Positions 5,932 to 6,062 of a stretch of 6,062 bases of DNA are shown here, piece after piece. Under the pieces are notes generated by a model. It did not search any database. It was given only the letters and a program-made list of their open reading frames with translations, and was not told the DNA's origin. Positions within the stretch are counted from its first letter, which is position 1. Each line of letters begins with the position of its first letter. This DNA is from an uncultured Bacteroidota bacterium (GTDB lineage Bacteria > Bacteroidota > Bacteroidia > UKL13-3). The stretch spans positions 1 through 6,062 of the forward strand of contig CAIUEQ010000169.1 of NCBI GenBank assembly GCA_903898215.1, read 5' to 3'. The translations under genes and the position numbers were made by a program.

Positions 5932-6062
5932 ATGAAAAAATTATTTTTAGCAACAGCCGCACTTACTTTATTATTTAGTTGTGGCAAAAAATTTGAAACT
6001 ACCGAGAATGGTGTGAAGTACAAAATTTTATCACATGATGAAAGTGCTAAACCAATTGGTAA
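5932..6062 (+). CDS. FKBP-type peptidyl-prolyl isomerase-like lipoprotein, N-terminal part only
   Basis: The gene runs off the right edge after 43 codons plus two bases. Residues 1-17 form a clear lipoprotein signal: MKK, the hydrophobic core LFLATAALTLLF, then lipobox LFSC with Cys17. The mature start GKKFETTENGVKYKIL has the pattern Thr-x-x-Gly-Val/Leu-x-Tyr-Lys-Ile that opens many FKBP-type isomerases of the FkpA/GldI kind, and AKPIG fits the stretch before the catalytic domain. Such proteins speed proline isomerisation during folding in the periplasm. The catalytic FKBP domain lies outside the window, so the family call is an inference from the N-terminus. From memory, GldI-type isomerase genes sit beside DHH phosphoesterase genes in flavobacteria, which fits. 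An in-frame ATG at 5890 would add 14 residues, but the signal peptide argues for 5932. The leader is A-rich with no Shine-Dalgarno site. Confidence 0.75.
   Translation, partial: MKKLFLATAALTLLFSCGKKFETTENGVKYKILSHDESAKPIG

Overview
The window looks like ordinary chromosomal DNA from a member of the Bacteroidota, most likely a flavobacterium-like lineage. The evidence is AT-rich sequence (about one third G+C by eye), starts without Shine-Dalgarno sites but with A-rich leaders, many exported proteins and lipoproteins, and the gene pair DHH phosphoesterase / FKBP lipoprotein. I see no RNA gene, insertion sequence, CRISPR array or phage gene.

Layout. (1) 25-582, plus strand: a hypothetical protein with a lipoprotein-type signal and two C-terminal membrane segments. 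(2) 705-3352, plus strand: a two-gene unit, a COG1022-type long-chain acyl-CoA synthetase whose stop overlaps by 4 bases (GTGA) the start of a small outer-membrane beta-barrel protein. (3) 3353-4717, minus strand: an exported M28 zinc peptidase with a PA domain, like plasma glutamate carboxypeptidase; its stop codon directly abuts that of the barrel gene. (4) 4718-4815: a short divergent intergenic region. (5) 4816-5880, plus strand: a NrnA-like DHH/DHHA1 phosphoesterase whose start is uncertain. (6) 5932 to the window edge, plus strand: the first 43 codons of a lipoprotein that resembles FKBP-type peptidyl-prolyl isomerases.

How the genes work together. The acyl-CoA synthetase would activate fatty acids in the cytoplasm, and the coupled barrel sits in the outer membrane, so a role in lipid uptake or envelope lipid handling is possible but not shown. 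The M28 peptidase acts outside the cytoplasm on peptides. The DHH enzyme would recycle short RNAs and pAp. The FKBP-like lipoprotein would assist folding in the periplasm. The two halves of the window (705-4717 and 4816-6062) have no evident functional link.

I found no convincing undescribed system. The points most worth checking are the start of the DHH gene, where a perfect 8-bp inverted repeat and a promoter-like sequence lie inside the called coding region; the GTGA coupling of synthetase and barrel; the zero-base gap between convergent genes; and the hairpin between the DHH and FKBP genes.
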